NCBI GenBank assembly: GCA_013112715.1
Contig: JABFGB010000025.1
Coordinates: 41,238 to 105,237, forward strand
DNA length: 64,000 nucleotides
Direction of reading: 5' to 3'
Source of the DNA: Chloroflexota bacterium
GTDB taxonomy: Bacteria; Chloroflexota; Anaerolineae; Aggregatilineales; J027
Of this stretch, positions 63,206 through 64,000 are shown piece after piece. Below the pieces are notes generated by a model that had not been told where the DNA came from, searched no databases, and saw nothing but the letters and a program-made list of their open reading frames with translations. Numbering within the stretch: the stretch's first letter is position 1; each line of letters opens with the position of its first letter. The translations under genes and the position numbers were made by a program.

Positions 63206-63605
63206 GTAAAGACTCGCGTGTAACTTTATAACCCCGCTCGGTGAGGAGAGCAGCCGCTTTACCCTTGCGCAGCATCAGCTTTTGCCCCTGCTCCACTAGG
63301 TGCTCCAATTCTTGGTATTCGGCTTCCGACAAAGTGCCTTTGGTATTGCCATCCATCAGCCCCTGCATTCGTTCCTGACGAGGGCTAGGCATTTGTTCGC
63401 GTGCGATAGTCCAGAGGGCTTCATCTGAAAGATAATTTAAGGCGCTCAATTCCGCCTCTTCATCTTCAGGTAGGGGTGGCAAAAAGGCATTTTCCAGTTC
63501 ATGCAGAAAAACAGCTTCAAGGGGTTGGTCGGTGGTCTCCGCCATTTGTTGAGCGCGTTCATAGATATGTTCCGGTATTTGCAATGTGATGGTTTGAAGG
63601 GTCAT
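63198..63605 (-). CDS. Small helical protein, partner of the HNH gene
   Basis: 135 residues: an N-terminal ribbon-helix-helix-like start (TLQTITLQIPEHIYERAQQMAETTD), then acidic helices. AAGGAGAG precedes the start at 63605. It overlaps the HNH gene by eight bases, so the two are expressed together; an antitoxin-like or immunity role is possible but unproven. Confidence 0.7.
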   Translation of the reverse strand: MTLQTITLQIPEHIYERAQQMAETTDQPLEAVFLHELENAFLPPLPEDEEAELSALNYLSDEALWTIAREQMPSPRQERMQGLMDGNTKGTLSEAEYQELEHLVEQGQKLMLRKGKAAALLTERGYKVTRESLRG

Positions 63606-63768
63606 CGCCACTCTCCTTTCGCCTATTATAGCGCAGATCAAATTGAAAATTGGACGGGTTTGTTAGTTCGTTGACCGTTTATGTTCACTTATTGGACACC
63701 GGGTGCCATGCACTCACCGTATCCTAAAAACACAATATCCTATAGTGGTTTCTTGGAGGAAAGTGCCT

Positions 63769-63897
63769 ATGGGCAATCTCGGTACGGCGATTGAAGCATT
63801 CTTCACCGACCTGAGAGCGCTGGCGCAAATTGTAGCGCCCATCTTTGCCTTTCTCGGCGTGTTGGGATTGGGGTTGGTGCGCCGTGTGGCGGCGTAA
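63769..63897 (+). CDS. Mini membrane protein
   Basis: 42 residues with one helix (LAQIVAPIFAFLGVLGLGLV) and a basic tail. GGAGGAAAGTGCC before the ATG is an excellent ribosome site. A pilin-like or peptide component of the apparatus in the 55-64 kb region is conceivable; no family is recognised. Confidence 0.55.
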   Translation: MGNLGTAIEAFFTDLRALAQIVAPIFAFLGVLGLGLVRRVAA

Positions 63898-63916
63898 AAG
63901 ATAGTGCTAGAAGCAC

Positions 63917-63957
63917 CACAGGTTGGAGAAGAAACCTGTGAGGTCAGCCGACTGACC
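63917..63957 (+). promoter_or_regulatory. Two consecutive hairpins in the leader of the last gene
   Basis: CACAGGTT (63917-63924) pairs with AACCTGTG (63933-63940), and GGTCAG (63942-63947) with CTGACC (63952-63957). Further short GGG/CCC pairings follow up to the ATG. The leader of the next gene is therefore structured; a regulatory or processing role is possible. Confidence 0.45.
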
Positions 63958-63987
63958 GGATGGGGAAACCCTTAAGGGACAATAGCA

Positions 63988-64000
63988 TGTCGGCAAAGGG
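63988..64000 (+). CDS. Start of a further gene (partial)
   Basis: ATG at 63988 with AAGGGAC nine bases upstream; only four codons (MSAK) lie within the window. Confidence 0.35.

Noticed and set aside
63955..63975. GGATGGGGAAACCC resembles a 23S rRNA helix
   Set aside because: The match is short, with no flanking rRNA similarity; taken as coincidence in a structured leader.
1..64000. CRISPR arrays, tRNA and rRNA genes
   Set aside because: I looked for regularly spaced repeats, cloverleaf patterns and rRNA sequences and found none; without a tool run, a diverged tRNA could be missed.

Overview
The window reads as a chromosomal segment of a mid-GC bacterium, most likely a member of the Chloroflexota (inference: many lipoproteins and anchored exoproteins with Thr/Pro-rich TPTP linkers, NarL-type copies, beta-propeller and DUF families usual there; no rRNA or marker gene is present to settle it). 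No tRNA, rRNA or CRISPR array was seen.

Layout. 0-3 kb: tail of an unknown gene with terminator, then a TetR regulator divergent from a cytochrome P450, then the decayed copy of an ArsR-rhodanese gene. 3-9.3 kb: membrane protein, ABM-fold protein, LysR regulator and a sulfide/persulfide operon (ArsR-rhodanese, persulfide dioxygenase, methyltransferase, MFS exporter, truncated nucleoside phosphorylase). 9.7-15.6 kb: small secreted or membrane proteins (SHOCT, Met/His-rich PepSY, beta-propeller, cytochrome c lipoprotein, DUF3105, DUF2085). 16-27.8 kb: a long minus-strand, probably co-transcribed copper block: NarL-type histidine kinase, HMA proteins, OmpR-type two-component system, two FtsX permeases, an ABC ATPase fused to a YHS domain, CopA, cupredoxin, DUF2933 and an isoprenylcysteine-methyltransferase-like protein. 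28-33.4 kb: DUF305 proteins, a beta-propeller/multicopper oxidase fusion and an orphan NarL response regulator. 33.6-39.2 kb: an electron-transfer/copper cluster (PCYCGC lipoprotein, CuA protein, DUF1573, NosR/NapH-like polyferredoxin, CuA-cytochrome c fusion, cupredoxin, CcdA-like protein) without an oxidase subunit I. 39.5-43 kb: EamA transporter, CFA synthase-like methyltransferase, L,D-transpeptidase. 43-53 kb: second metal block (DUF2933, HMA, CsoR-like, YHS, NarL-type kinase and regulator, IS630 element, second CopA). 53-55.5 kb: MecA_N-type class B penicillin-binding protein. 55.7-64 kb: an unrecognised set of anchored or secreted proteins, a large polytopic membrane protein, an HNH nuclease pair and a mini membrane protein, possibly part of a conjugation or surface-secretion apparatus that continues past the right edge.

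The most interesting thread is regulatory. A 12-bp palindrome of the form NGCCAAATGGCN, usually flanked by ATA/TAT, occurs 13 times between 11.4 and 49.4 kb, nearly always 50-110 bp upstream of copper, redox or two-component genes on either strand. It appears in front of both NarL-type systems and both copper blocks, so it is a good candidate operator for a window-wide copper/redox regulon. One copy has been cut off from the second copA by the IS630 insertion. The window also shows repeated duplication and decay: two broken copies of a DsrE/small-membrane-protein module, a dead ArsR-rhodanese copy, a frameshifted DUF305 gene and a truncated phosphorylase.
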